64,000 nt of DNA from Chiridota heheva (taxonomy: Eukaryota > Echinodermata > Holothuroidea > Apodida > Chiridotidae): the NCBI GenBank assembly GCA_020152595.1, contig JAIGNY010004520.1:1784001-1848000 (forward strand), read 5' to 3'. The position numbers were made by a program, and so were the translations under genes. The notes below the pieces were generated by a model that was not told the DNA's origin, did not search any database, and saw nothing but the letters and a program-made list of their open reading frames with translations. The first letter of the stretch is position 1; each line of letters begins with the position of its first letter. Of the stretch, positions 31,816-64,000 are shown one piece after another.

Positions 31816-33483
31816 TACGCATGCATCGGTACTGTTATCTGTCTCTGTAATGAATACTTTGTCGCCCCGCCATTTATTTGGAATAAAACTCCTTCAAATA
31901 GTATTGATTTTCCACATAGCTATTTAAATTTTCAAAGGAGCTGGCGGCCGAAAAGTGAGGGCGTATTTAATGTGAGTCTCATAATAAATCGAATAACTTT
32001 TTTGCACCCAGCGGTATGGAATATCACAAACATTAATAAACTGCTAAATGCCGACCCGAGTGACTCAAAATTTGTATATTTGTTGCATAAATTAGTTATA
32101 TATCTGTGAATTGCGTGCAGATAAATCAAATAATATTGGATAGGACCTTCTCCCGAATAATATCTTTACAGATTTCATCGTCTTTGCGGCCGGGAAATCC
32201 CGACAAATCTTAAATTTGTTTGTTCTTGACCTGCAGTTGACATTCGTTCTTGTTTATTTATATTCTCAAAGCTATGCTTCGCTTGATTTTCTAGAACTCA
32301 AATTCTCTCTGCTAAGTCTTGCTTTTTATGTTCCTTGTCGGGCCTCCAAATCATCATTGTGTTTGGCTTGGAACTCTATGGAATGTCCAAGTTCCTATTC
32401 TAAACAAAAGATACTGTCCGAAAATCATCCCATATAAATCTTATCACTTTTCATTGTGTTGTATGCAGGGGTGTCGGAAAGAACCAGGGCAGGGAGAGAG
32501 AGAGAGAGGGGGGCAGAAAATCAAGCGAGGGCAATTTTTTAATATTAATTGAGGGGCACTTTTCATTTTTAAAAAAGGGGCACTTTTGTCAGTTTTCAAC
32601 AACAACAACAAAAGTGGGGCACGCGCCCCTGACCCCGATTCCTACACATATGGTTTGAGTGTAGGCAGGATTTGGGGGAGCAAGGGGGCACTTGCTCTAT
32701 CCCTACATTTTTCCAAATGTATACTTTTGTATGGTGATGCTTTGTATCTTAGCGTGATTTTGTGACCCCCACCCCCTTGAACTTTTCCCCCACGTTCCGT
32801 AGGCAAATCCCACCAATGGATTTGAGATCGGGACGCCAGGACCAATGTTGGCAATTACCCATCGGGCGAATAGGTAAAAGACTTACTTTTGAGAATGACT
32901 GCTTAGAAAATTATTTGGGGCCATGCCCTTCCCACCACCACACTCTGTGTCGGGGCTCCTGATGAATGACATGCTTTAATCTGTGTCAAATAAATACTAA
33001 ATGTATATTAGAACTTTATGTACTATGTATAATTTGTGAGTGAGTGGATTTATATATATTTTTTTGTCAAGCTTCAAGAATGACCTAGAATAATTTAATA
33101 TAACTTTAAAAGGGCATCTCCTGCCCAGTCCACCCTTGTTTTCCAAAAGGGCACATCCTGCCCCCTTCCACTAGAGCAAGGGGAAGTGCCCTCCCCCTTC
33201 CCTCCCGCACCCCCTTGCCACGTGGTTCCGACATCGCTGATTACATGGGATCCATGTAGGACCCATCTGGAACCCGCATAGGCTTCCCATATGGGCCCCT
33301 GCAATTCCAACAGACACTTAAACATCCCATATTGGCCCCATATATCATAGCTGGCTGGACCTGTATTTATGGAAACGTGCAGTGATTTTGTTTTCCCCTT
33401 TTGTATCGATCATAACATTGAGGCTAAAGCATATCCATCTCCAAATTTACTCTATATAGAAGAACAATTTTGTTTCAAGTTTT
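31816..33483. other. No recognisable gene; fragments of dispersed repeats
   Basis: A segment near 32700-32795 (TTGTATGGTGATGCTTTGTA, then TGTGACCCCCACCCCCTT) resembles two copies at 62985-63215. GGGGCACTTTT repeats near 32550-32585. Polypyrimidine and polypurine tracts occur at 32490-32515 and 33180-33215. Confidence 0.5.
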
Positions 33484-34050
33484 GAAGTCTGATATAATCC
33501 TTATTTAAAATGATAGGATAAAAATCTAAACCAACTACCGAAAACATCAAGTCAAAATCTAATTCCTATCTCAAGTTATCCATCTTTAATATCAACACAT
33601 GGCGGCTGCCATTTTGCTCAATTCTGTATTGAAATCTTGTTAACGATGACATTATTTCCCCAACAGAGACTAAGGAATGTAATGTATTTCTTTATCATTT
33701 TATATTATGTTTATATTCCAAAATTATGTGACACAGTTTTAACAGCATGTTTTGACATTTTCATGTGTACACAAAAAGGTCCTTTTCCTTTATAAAGGAA
33801 AACAATTTTTCATGAGCTAGGAAAACTTGATTATAAAAAAAACAAAGCATTCCAACATCCTGCTGGGCTGATGACATCATAATCTGCATGTCTTGAAATC
33901 AAAATGGTGGCTCCCATGGTATTATTTAGCAGTAGCATTAAAGTTTTTAATAATTACAAAAAAATGTGTTAGATTTCTTCAGGAGTTATAAAACTTGGTC
34001 AGAAGATTTTTATTTTTATTCTATCATATAAAATAAGGATTATGACAGAC
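33484..34050. mobile_element. Fold-back/MITE-like element with inverted ends, copy 1
   Basis: The left end GTCTGATATAATCCTTATTT and right end AAATAAGGATTATGACAGAC are inverted repeats of about 40 bp, followed inward by ATGATAGGATAAAAAT and its inverse. Internal motifs include CCATTTTG next to GGCGGCTG and CATTCCAACATCCTGCTGGG. The inverse of about 33645-34050 recurs at 45914-46318. No open frame of note. Confidence 0.75.
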
Positions 34051-34182
34051 ATTGTCTCCTTTAAATAACATAAGACTAACACATGTAGGTCTTCCGTTTG
34101 CTACTGAACTTAAAAATGGTTTGCTATTTGCTATAAAACAAAATAAGGGGCCGCCCTTGTAAAAATACAAGGCAATTGTATT

Positions 34183-34255
34183 CCCTGCAATTGCCACTGT
34201 GCATGGGAGTGTTGGTCCCAACTTTGGGTTTGATGGTGTGAAGCTTGTACAAATA
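34183..34255 (-). pseudogene. I-type LINE C-terminal fragment
   Basis: CCCTGCAATTGCCACTGTGC then ATGGGAGTGTTGGTCCCAAC duplicates 36112-36178, where the minus strand reads LHTIKPNVGTNTPMHSGNC in the C-terminal region of an I-type LINE. Here it is a stand-alone 70-bp piece. Confidence 0.65.
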
Positions 34256-34962
34256 AAGCCGGGAATCGCAAGTACTTACTAGTCACACCTTCTTTCCAGT
34301 GTTTTTGAAGACAAGTTAAAAAAACATAACTTCAAGAAACCATGATCTTGCTATTTTAATGGAATCCTTCCAATATTTGAATGAATTATGCGGAAGAATG
34401 ATCAAATCCTGACAAGAGTTCTTAGGGACGTAAATCTCATCCACAGGGAAAGAAAGAAGGGGGGAGGGGGAAGATGATGCTCCAGCAGGGTTAAAAAGAC
34501 AGATATTACAAAAACGAGTCTAATAAATTTCCTGTGAGTGACATGAAGAAATTCTGAAGAATAAAAATGTTCAACTTATCAAAAACAAAATTGAAGCAGA
34601 GTTTGTGAGATCATTCTTTGGCAGTAGCCTTTCTACAAGTTTTCATACAAACCTCTGATATATGTACTAGCAGCTGAAAGAGATAGGGGCAAAACATATT
34701 TAAGGGGGGTAGGGGGCAAAAACATCTTTCATTTATACATTTTAATTCAATGCAAAAAAATCAATGATTAAAATCTTTGATGGGGGAGGGGGAAGGGGGT
34801 GGAAGTGCACCTCTTGCTCCTATAGTGAGACGCCCAGGCTTTAATGGAAAATGTTTCTCCAATGTTGTTTTCGCCTATAGCTACATGCAGGGCTGATTTC
34901 CAATAGCTATATGCAGTTCTAATTTCTATTACAAAAAATAACAAGGGGGGCTCACAAAAAGA
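34256..34962. other. No recognisable feature
   Basis: AT-rich spacer with short G-rich patches (for example GGGGGAGGGGGAAGGGGG at 34782-34799). Confidence 0.5.
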
Positions 34963-35150
34963 GGGCCAATTTTTGGGATATTTCCTTCATTTTTCGGGCA
35001 GGTTTTTCGATTTGGGGGAAATTTTAGTTTATTGTTTGCCAATTTTTGGGAACTTCAATTATATTCCAGTCAATTTTCTTTGAATTTCGGAACATTTTCC
35101 ACCATTTTATCAAGGTCAATTAATTTTAAAGAATTTCATTATTTTCGGAG
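34963..35150. repeat. Short GGAAATTT-type array
   Basis: GGGATATTTCCTTCATTTTT, GGGGGAAATTTTAG and TTTCGGAACATTTTCC resemble units of the 28300-29505 array in the same orientation. Confidence 0.55.
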
Positions 35151-35654
35151 GGGGAGCTGAGCCCAACCCCTCCCCCTCAAAGTCAGGTCAATTTCACTCA
35201 GCCCCCCCTAGAAATTAACCCTGGTTACATAACTGACTTAACCCTTCAAATGACCTTCTTATTCACTATATGCAAGCTTTAAAAATAAAAGACGAAAGTA
35301 GTGATGAATAGTTGAAGCGGTAAATTTGATTCAAGTTTACTGATTAGTTTACTATTTAGCTTTATGATTGATGATTAATCACATTCAAAATAGCTATGAG
35401 AAAACAATACCTCTTTTCGACAAGTAACATTTTTTTAGACAAATGAACTCAGAAGAAACAAGTTTTGCATTCATCTATTATTACAAACTCTTTTGGATAT
35501 ACAGCTGTTGCGAATTAATTTGAAGGACAGCCCTGAAATTGTTCAGCAATAGCGGTGAAAATCAGTGAAGTAGCTATGCGGGGATGGTGCAGTGTAGATC
35601 CACCACTTTTTTTTAGAAACTACATTATCAACTTGGTGGTTGGTCCCTCCACAT

Positions 35655-36220
35655 TTTGGTTTGGTTTGGTTTGTTGATGTTTAATGGCACCGCGACAGCC
35701 CGAGTCAAATGTGCCAAGAGGGTGTTAATTAATCAAGGTGTAAGAGTCAGGGCAAGAGAGGAGATGAAGGATTGAGATGGAGAAAAAGGGGGAAATAGGG
35801 TGAATTTGGGAGAAAAATAAGGTTAAAAGAAAGGGGTGTGTAAGGTTAGGTGAGGAAGTGAAGAGAACGGAAGATTAGATATGGTGGAATAGGTTGTTGT
35901 TGTGGAGGAAGTTCATGTTGGAGGAAGGATTGTTTTGAAGAGATCCGAGATTGAGGTGGGTGAGACCTGGAGTTCAGGTATAAGGGACAGATTAAGAGGA
36001 TATGCTTGATGGAGAGGTCAGTGTTGCAGGTGGGGCAGGGGAGCTGAAAAGGAGATGGGAGTGGGTGAGAGAGGAGTGACTGAGGTGGATGCGGGTGACA
36101 ACGATGTCTTCCCTGCAATTGCCACTGTGCATGGGAGTGTTGGTCCCAACATTGGGTTTGATGGTGTGAAGCTTGTTACTGGTTTGGTGATTCCAGGAGT
36201 CTTGCCAGGAAGATAAAATC
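35655..36220 (-). mobile_element. I-type LINE 3' end: C-terminal zinc knuckle and 3' UTR
   Basis: Minus-strand translation: WQDSWNHQTSNKLHTIKPNV, IHLSHSSLTHSHLL, then CPTCNTDLSIKHILLICPLY, a CX2CX7HX4C knuckle typical of the C-terminus of I-group LINE ORF2 proteins. The 3' UTR side (35660-35760) has TGTTTAATGGCACCGCGACA and AAATGTGCCAAGAGGG, shared with the copies near 15190 and 61400. A frame change lies between the two parts. The copy is strongly 5' truncated; the 41-bp minisatellite begins just past its inner end. Confidence 0.75.
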
Positions 36221-36254
36221 AAACAACACAGTCAGACCTTCTCCAAAGACACAT

Positions 36255-37300
36255 GCAGACATGTACCTTTTGGATGCTGGACAACCACCAGCTGACATGA
36301 CATGTACCTTTTGGATGCTGGACAACCACCAGCTGACATGACATGTACCTTTGGATGCTGGACAACCACCAGCTGACATGACATGTACCTTTTGGATGCT
36401 GGACAACCACCAGCTGACATGACATGTACCTTTGATGCTGGACAACACCACCAGCTGACATGACATGTACCTGCTTTGATGCTGACAACCACCAGCTGAC
36501 ATGACATGTACCTTTTGGATGCTGGACAACCACCAGCTGACATGACATGTACCTTTTGGATGCTGGACAACACCACCAGCTGACATGACATGTACCTTTT
36601 GGATGCTGGACAACCACCAGCTGACATGACATGTACCTTTTGGATGCTGGACAACCACCAGCTGACATGACATGTACCTTTTGGATGCTGGACAACCACC
36701 AGCTGACATGACATGTACCTTTTGGATGCTGGACAACACCACCAGCTGACATGACATGTACCTTTGGATGCTGGACAACCACCAGCTGACATGACATGTA
36801 CCTTTTGGATGCTGGACAACACCACCAGCTGACGTGACATGTACCTTTTGATGCTGGACAACCACCAGCTGACATGACATGTACCTTTGGATGCTGGACA
36901 ACACCACCAGCTGACGTGACATGTACCTTTTGATGCTGGACAACACCACCAGCTGACGTGGCATGTACCTTTTGATGCTGGACAACCACCAGCTGACATG
37001 ACATGTACCTTTTGATGCTGGACAACCACCAGCTGACATGACATGTACCTTTTGGATGCTGGACAACCACCAGCTGACATGACATGTACCTTTTGGATGC
37101 TGGACAACACCACCAGCTGACGTGACATGTACCTTTTGGATGCTGGACAACCACCAGCTGACATGACATGTACCTTTTGGATGCTGGACAACACCACCAG
37201 CTGACGTGACATGTACCTTTTGGATGATGGACAACACCACCAGCTGACGTGGCATGTACCTTTTGGGTGCTGGACAACACCACCAGCTGACGTGCCATGG
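36255..37300. repeat. 41-bp minisatellite, about 25 units
   Basis: The unit starts ACATGTACCTTTTGGATGCT and ends CCACCAGCTGACATG. Variants are one or two bases shorter in the TTTTGG run or 3 bp longer (CAACACCACC for CAACCACC). The change GACATG to GACGTG appears only from about 36832 onward, so the right part of the array has its own variant set. Because period lengths vary, three minus-strand frames of 326-398 codons run through it; they are repeats of the type CHVSWW and are not called as genes. Confidence 0.92.
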
Positions 37301-39859
37301 AAAAAAATCCAGCTTCATTTGTACTTATCAAACAAATTCTTATCCTCTTTACCAATAGAGGCAGTGCAGTACACCAACGATGACTGTGCAGAGAATTTCT
37401 TATGAAATCGCTCATGAACGTTAAAGGATTCCACTTACCTACAGAGGGGTTTGTTTACTCTGAATAAACTAGCTGAGCATCACCAAGTCATGCAACAAAG
37501 CTGTGTTTATCTCTAACCAGCATTAAGAAGTTATGTTCTATGGCAAAAGATGCACATACCGATGTAAAAATCGCCCACAGCGCTTACGAACAAAGAATTG
37601 CACAACGTTTTAGGCCTGAAGTTTTTTTCTAATAAGCGCCCACGCTCAGGCAGGCGTAGTGTGTTATTCGAACAGCATTGTACATATGTTTGAACTGGTT
37701 CTATACTAGCCCCACAATAACCACCACAAAACACTGATCGTCAGACGTAAAATAGTATTGAGTATTTTCTCAGTCTTCAAATTAATCAAATAAATTATGT
37801 TATCAGTCAAGAATGTTGGGTGGGAGCTTATTAGAGCAGGGGCACTTAATAAGTCGAATACGGTATTTACCATTTGCCTCATCCCTATGAATGTATTTTA
37901 GCACCTTTTAGCTTTTCCGCTCAAAATGATGAATCGTAAATACACAAAACTTGAGTTGATGGTAAAAACATATTAATATATAACAATATACTGATTATAT
38001 GCATGATTATTGATTGTATTGATAATAATGGTGTTACAACAAATGATGTACAAATATTTGTTAAACTGTTTTTAAAAACAAGGGTATTTGAAGAAAACAA
38101 AAACTAACATAAACTGGAAAAGGAGTTGCAATCTTTTCAAAACTCACAAATTAAACATCTATAAAGAAAATCCTTTAACAAAAATATTCACAAAACAAGA
38201 AAAACTGACAAAATACGTTAACACTGTTGCATGCTGGGAATTATGCTGAGTACATTTCGACCAACTAAGATACGGTAAAATTGAGAAAGAGCACAAAAGA
38301 AAGCTTCTGCCTTAAGTACACTAATCGATTCCCATTATGTAGGGGAGAAGGAAATACCAAGACTCCCTCCGTATTTACATGATAAGCCTAATGTGAGGAC
38401 CTTTCACACATATTGTAGGAAGGGCCAACCACAGGTTACTTAACCATGCATGCCGAGTGTTAAGAAATTTCAACTAACTGCACCCACAATGAAAACTTCT
38501 CTGCATAACGTTTGTTCAAAAGAAAATTTCAGACACGGGGAAAAAATACTATAGCACAACATACTTTTTTCCTGTGTTTATTAAAACCTTCACAAAAAAT
38601 GTTTTTACATGAAAATGTGTGAAAAACTTGGCATCACACATGTTTGTATGTAAAAAACTTTTCCACTTCACAAATTTTCACAGATAAACCATATAAAAAG
38701 TCAGTATAATTATTACAAAGTGTGACAAGAAAGGTACAGTAATCACTGAAAACCTGTATTTTTTTGTTCAAAGAAAATGGTTCATTATCTACAACAACTG
38801 CTACATTTTGTACCACAGGTTATGTATGACAGCTTTCACATTTTGTTATAGTTATATATTAATGACAAAAAGTCACACGTTTTTGTCAGAAAAAGAATTT
38901 TTTTTTAAAACTTACAGATTTTTTTCTCTAATTCTGTTTGTTGTTGTTGTAAGTAAAAAGATTTTTTTTTTTACACCTACTCACATGTGACTTACAAGCA
39001 CAGCTTTCATACTTTTGTTTTATAAGGCTAAAAGCTTTGGTGAACTTATGATGCTAAAATAGATACAAAATGGAAAAAGGAAAAGTTTGTAAAGGATAAA
39101 ACCTATGCTTAAATGCTGGCCATAATAAGAAATGAATAAAAAAGTTGCAATATTAAATAGTATTGTTGAATTGAACAATAACAAATCATTCATGAGTCAG
39201 ATTATTTATATGATAAAGAATTCTTAAAAAAGAGATAAAGAATCTAAGTTGGAAATACTTATGACTATGAACTTATACTTATGGACAAACAAGTTCTCTT
39301 TAAATTCAAAGCAAATCTATCAGAATGTTCTACATTACATCCCAGTGCAAAATGATAACCCTACATTAAAGTAACTTCAACAGTTTCTTAACATCAAAAT
39401 AATTTGTATCAATTTGTGCTAAACTTTTTGTCTTTAGTAACGTTTGTAAGAAAGACAATATATCATTATACGCACAAAATCGGTATATTAGGCAATTTAT
39501 GCAAATGTTTGCACACTGATGAAAATACCCTTTTACATCATTACTACTTACACACAACATTATTTAGTGTTTCACTTTTTTTTAGACATATGCCAGAGAA
39601 AGCACATGCAAATCACAATGACTTGTTTTCAGTGTGTACACGATGAATTATCGATGAAATACTGAGAATCACTAAACATGACAAAATCAGTATGAAGTAA
39701 AAAGAAGGTGGTGGAGGAGGTCATGTGATGCGCATGAGCCCTATTAAACACTGTGTGACAATTTTGACGGGGAAATCAGAGGGGAGAAGGAAAGGTGGCC
39801 TGCAGTGGAGAGAGTGCACTGCAGCCTTATGGGCCAGGAGGCCTGAAGAGACTAGGTGA
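37301..39859. other. No recognisable gene (2.5 kb)
   Basis: AT-rich sequence with no conserved frame, no inverted ends and no match to other repeats in the window that I could see. It may be unique intergenic DNA. Confidence 0.45.
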
Positions 39860-40203
39860 GGTGAGGACACAATGAATTTGCCAAATGGAAAGTGGATGAA
39901 CACCGGGTTAACACCCTGCTCTTTCGAGAAGTGTTCAGAGAACCAGGCAGGGGGTGAAACTCCTACCATCAGGACCGACGGCTTTCATCCCCTCCAAAGG
40001 ACGGTGAGCACCATCCAACCATTGGCCACTTTTCACAAAGATTGCTGGAAATCTGTGTGATGCAGAAGTCAAACTTTGCGCTTGATGTCAGCGTATATCA
40101 TTCTGCATATCTGTAGAAAAATCAATGGTTAAATCGCCGTTGGAAACGAACCTGGAACCTCCAGCATCTCAGTTATACGCTCAGCCGACTGAGCTACCTG
40201 CAT
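39860..40203 (-). mobile_element. SINE family V, copy 3
   Basis: On the minus strand the head is AGGTAGCTCAGTCGGCTGAG (A box) with a B-box-like GGTTCGTTTCC. The body carries CCAAATGGAAAGTGGATGAA, AGTGTTCAGAGAACCAGGCA and CTCCAAAGGACGGTGAGC on the plus strand. It is the best preserved copy of this family here. Confidence 0.83.
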
Positions 40204-40889
40204 CACTAATTTTGGTACATCGATATACAACTGTCTTGACTAACCAATATATTAGTATCAGAAATTTCTCATTATGAATAATATTTTTGGTCTTTCACAT
40301 CCAAAATTCTTATTAAGTACAGTTGCTACTATGCAGTGTAAAACATACTATATATGTCTATTTTTGTTCATATTATGACTAATAACGATCAGGACAGCAA
40401 TAATCTTTACTTGTGGTCATTATCGTACCACTATTTTCAATAAATCAGACTGATGCAGATTTCTGCACCTCACAATTCAACATATTGCTGATAGCTATCT
40501 AATTTCCCTTAAATACAGAAATTCCCTCTGCTTACAAAAAAAGTATCTTATTCAAATCCAAGATCCATTCCACACACAGAGATTTGCATAAAGGAAGCAA
40601 ATCTGTTGGCAATCAACACCCAAACCCTTTTGACATATGACTCACAACTCCCAAAACCTTTTGACACATAACTTATAACTTGAATCACGTCAGTTGACGC
40701 GGATATGCAGTAGCACACAACTCAATAGCACACACTGTCTCCACTGTTCACAAACTTTCAACTGCAAATTTAAAATTTGGCACATTGCTCCATTAGTCCC
40801 TTAATTGTCATTAGTTGTTAAGCTCCTTAAAGTTTCAAACAGTCAGACTGAACCTGATATATAAGTAGGTCCAGTCAAACTTTTTCTCG
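40204..40889. other. No recognisable feature
   Basis: AT-rich spacer between SINEs. A small local duplication (CAAACCCTTTTGACATATGA, then AAAACCTTTTGACACATAAC) lies near 40620-40678. Confidence 0.5.
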
Positions 40890-41163
40890 TCTACCTACTG
40901 TGGTGTAGCGGTTATCATACATGTCTACAGACCACGAGGCCCTGGGTTCAAGCCTGGGTCGGGTAGACACGCCAGTGCACCACAACTGGTTATCAAAGGC
41001 CGTGGGAATTGAATTGGTTGTCGATGTTATGTCTGTCTGTAAGTCGTACCTGTGTTCTCGTCCGGGTCGTATTAAGCGTTTCATGATAGCATTGTTACTA
41101 TCATAACCGAATACGCAGGTGACGACCCCGTCATTGTAATTGTGTGTTCACTCGTCATCATCG
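40890..41163 (+). mobile_element. SINE family U, copy 4 (complete)
   Basis: Starts TCTACCTACTGTGGTGTAGC with the B-box-like GGGTTCAAGCC and the closing GGGTAGAC, then the full body to CACTCGTCATCATCG. Same structure and length as copy 1. Confidence 0.87.
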
Positions 41164-41967
41164 ACTTTTCCTCTTTATTTTCTTTATTCTAAAAACCACA
41201 AGCAATTAGGATCAAATTTCCCTTATCAATGGCTCCATTGTACTAGTTCACCTATTGGTCTTGGGTTGTTGTGGAAGTTGGTGATGAGTATCAAATTAGC
41301 AATAGATGAAGTCCTTGTGTGGTTGAGTTGTTTTTTTGTTAAGATAAATCTCATTATTTAATACATTAAGTTTGTGGCTATGATTTGCTGGAACAAATTT
41401 AACAGGAGGACAAGTCATGTTTTATCAGATTGGAGAACTGGAAATGATTTTTGAATCTGTTTTTAATTTATCCACCAAACATTTCTCTTTTTTTTTTTTC
41501 TTTAAATGATCTACTCTTGTTTTGTTAGTGAGCAAACAGAAAACAAGAAAAACTTAGCAAAACGTTTTTTTCCTGAAGATCGCATCACTATGGTGTCAAA
41601 AAATAATTCTCCAGGGACGAAATAATTCACCAGGGACAAAATATGTACGATACATGCTAAATAGCAATGATTTTTTGGTACACTTTGAATATGTAAGATT
41701 TAAATGAGTACGTTGGCTAAACTTAAATTACCACATTGAGGAAGATCTTATTTTTGATGCATGTTACATGATTGAATCACTAACTAAAAAATTAAAATTG
41801 TGCACAGAGCCATTTGAGAATCAATGAAATTACATATATCAACCTTTACCTTTTGCCCACAGTTATTTTAGTCTTCCAAACGTTTACATCATTATCACAC
41901 TTTTGTCTTTATTTAAAACTTCAAAAGGATGCAGACAAAGATTTACAAAATGCACATGATATTAAGT
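41164..41967. other. No recognisable feature
   Basis: AT-rich sequence with no conserved frame. A minus-strand AATAAA (plus TTTATT near 41910) could be an alternative ELMO polyadenylation signal, but it is remote from the stop codon. Confidence 0.4.
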
Positions 41968-42246
41968 ACAGCTAAATCCATCCGAGCCATTAGGCTCATA
42001 GGGCTGGTGCTTATTTCCGGTTTCCATGGCGCAAGCACATAAAAGTACATGACTCCCCTTGGACGGAACGCCAGTCCATCACAGATTAAATCCCCAGCAG
42101 TGCTAGTACTCATTATACAGCTGAGTGGACTGAAGCAAGTAAAGTGTCTTTCCCAAGGACACAATGCATCGCTCATGTCGGGAATCGAACCCGATACCTT
42201 TCGAATACAAGCAAGACTTGATAACCACTGAGCCACTGCACCTCCA
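41968..42246 (-). mobile_element. SINE family A, copy 2 (complete)
   Basis: The minus strand begins GGTGCAGTGGCTCAGTGGTT (A box) and has GGGTTCGATTCCC (B box, plus 42180-42192), both internal Pol III promoter elements. The body includes TTTACTTGCTTCAGTCCACT and the 3' end GGAAACCGGAAATAAGCACC then GAGCCTAATGGCTCGGATGG. It lies just downstream of the putative ELMO 3' end. Confidence 0.87.
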
Positions 42247-42978
42247 ATTAAGTACAGCACATTGCTTTGAATCACAGTGCAAAATATTCGTACGGGGGTG
42301 CGCACCTTTATTACAGATGCAAGAGCAAACTTTGGAAGTAACATTACATAAAAGAAGGAAAGAAGATCAGGTATATTTATACAGAAAGGAAATTTTCTCC
42401 ATTATCACAAAAATCATTATGGAAAATTTTGGCAAGAGATGGTGGACAAATTACGTGGCTGCAAAAAAGGTGTGTCTATATGGTTGTACATTCGCCACCA
42501 ACTCCCCCCCACGCTCCAAATAAATAAATAAATATATAAATAAAACATTCGTGACTTGAAGACACTGGGAAATTTTTTGGGTAATCAATTTTTGTTGTTT
42601 TAAAGGGAAAATGTGATCCTTCAGCTGCCTCTCAATGGGGCAAGAACCACTTTTAAGCATGCAAGCAGCCAATTTGCTCACAACCACTTTCTACCTGCAT
42701 ATCCCACAAAGTCTGGGCACACCCCTGGAATTTCAACCAAGTTGTTGCCCCAACATTTTGATAACTGAGACCCCTCAGTGTTTTAGGAGGTTTTAAAAAC
42801 AAATTTTCAAAAAATTTTATCACAATATTACCAAAAAAATTAACAAAATTGTATTTCATTGAGAAGGTTAGTATTAGACAAACACTAGTCTTCATGTAAA
42901 AATTGGTTCTCCTGATTTCTACATTCAAATTATAAACAAGATGCAGCCTTTTCTGACATTTATGGATTGAAATATTAT
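42247..42978 (-). other. Probable ELMO 3' UTR and downstream sequence
   Basis: No coding feature is visible. A minus-strand AATAAA (plus TTTATT at 42307-42312) could be the ELMO polyadenylation signal, about 670 bp after the stop codon. A short TAAA/TAAATA-rich tract lies at 42519-42545. Placement of the transcript end is inference. Confidence 0.4.

Positions 42979-64000
<21,022 letters not shown>

Noticed and set aside
36255-37300. Possible CRISPR array
   Set aside because: Units are contiguous with no variable spacers, there are no cas-like genes, and the genome is animal.
36176-37415. Three long minus-strand open frames (326-398 codons) with repeating CHVSWW-type peptides
   Set aside because: They lie wholly in the 41-bp minisatellite and overlap in three frames; openness follows from the repeat. 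No start context or conserved domain.

Overview
This is a window of animal nuclear DNA, AT-rich and crowded with repeats. It holds one recognisable host gene, on the minus strand with short exons, GT-AG introns of 0.6-4.8 kb and tRNA-derived SINEs and CR1/L2-, RTE- and I-like LINEs around it. The repeat mix suggests an invertebrate, possibly a marine deuterostome such as an echinoderm or hemichordate; that placement is a weak inference. Nothing looks bacterial.

The host gene is the 3' half of an ELMO1/ELMO2-like gene (engulfment and cell motility), running leftward from the right edge to a stop codon at 42979-42981. Ten exons join in frame with consensus splice sites and give about 368 residues: the end of the ELMO domain, the helical linker, the split PH domain and the proline-rich tail. 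In other animals ELMO pairs with DOCK proteins to activate Rac.

Region by region. 1-3,000: a SINE, a 22-bp minisatellite inside a dispersed repeat, and a 21-bp minisatellite. 3,838-7,760: a piggyBac-like element expanded by a nested block of inverted repeats; a compact 1-kb relative with TTAA on both sides lies at 58,530-59,528. 9,165-13,000: an old RTE-like LINE (minus) split by an L2-like LINE (plus). 13,979-15,085: a non-autonomous hAT-like element with a perfect 8-bp target duplication. 15-20 kb: I-type LINE tail, SINE, G-rich minisatellite and a fold-back element. 20,602-23,884: a palindromic TA-flanked MITE split by a nearly complete CR1-like LINE, followed by two more MITE copies. 26-37 kb: SINEs, a strong hairpin, degenerate GGAAATTT arrays, another fold-back element, an I-type LINE end and a 41-bp minisatellite of about 25 units. 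37-42 kb: mostly unrecognised sequence, then three SINEs. 43-64 kb: ELMO exons, with introns holding SINEs, LINE ends, several TTAA-flanked MITEs, tandem repeats, a block of truncated I-type LINE copies and an 834-bp (AT)n tract.

I found no gene cluster that makes up a new biochemical system. The most notable content is the nesting of mobile elements, several little-characterised-looking TIR families, and tandem arrays that seem to have grown inside dispersed repeats. All family names come from reading motifs by eye; no database was searched.
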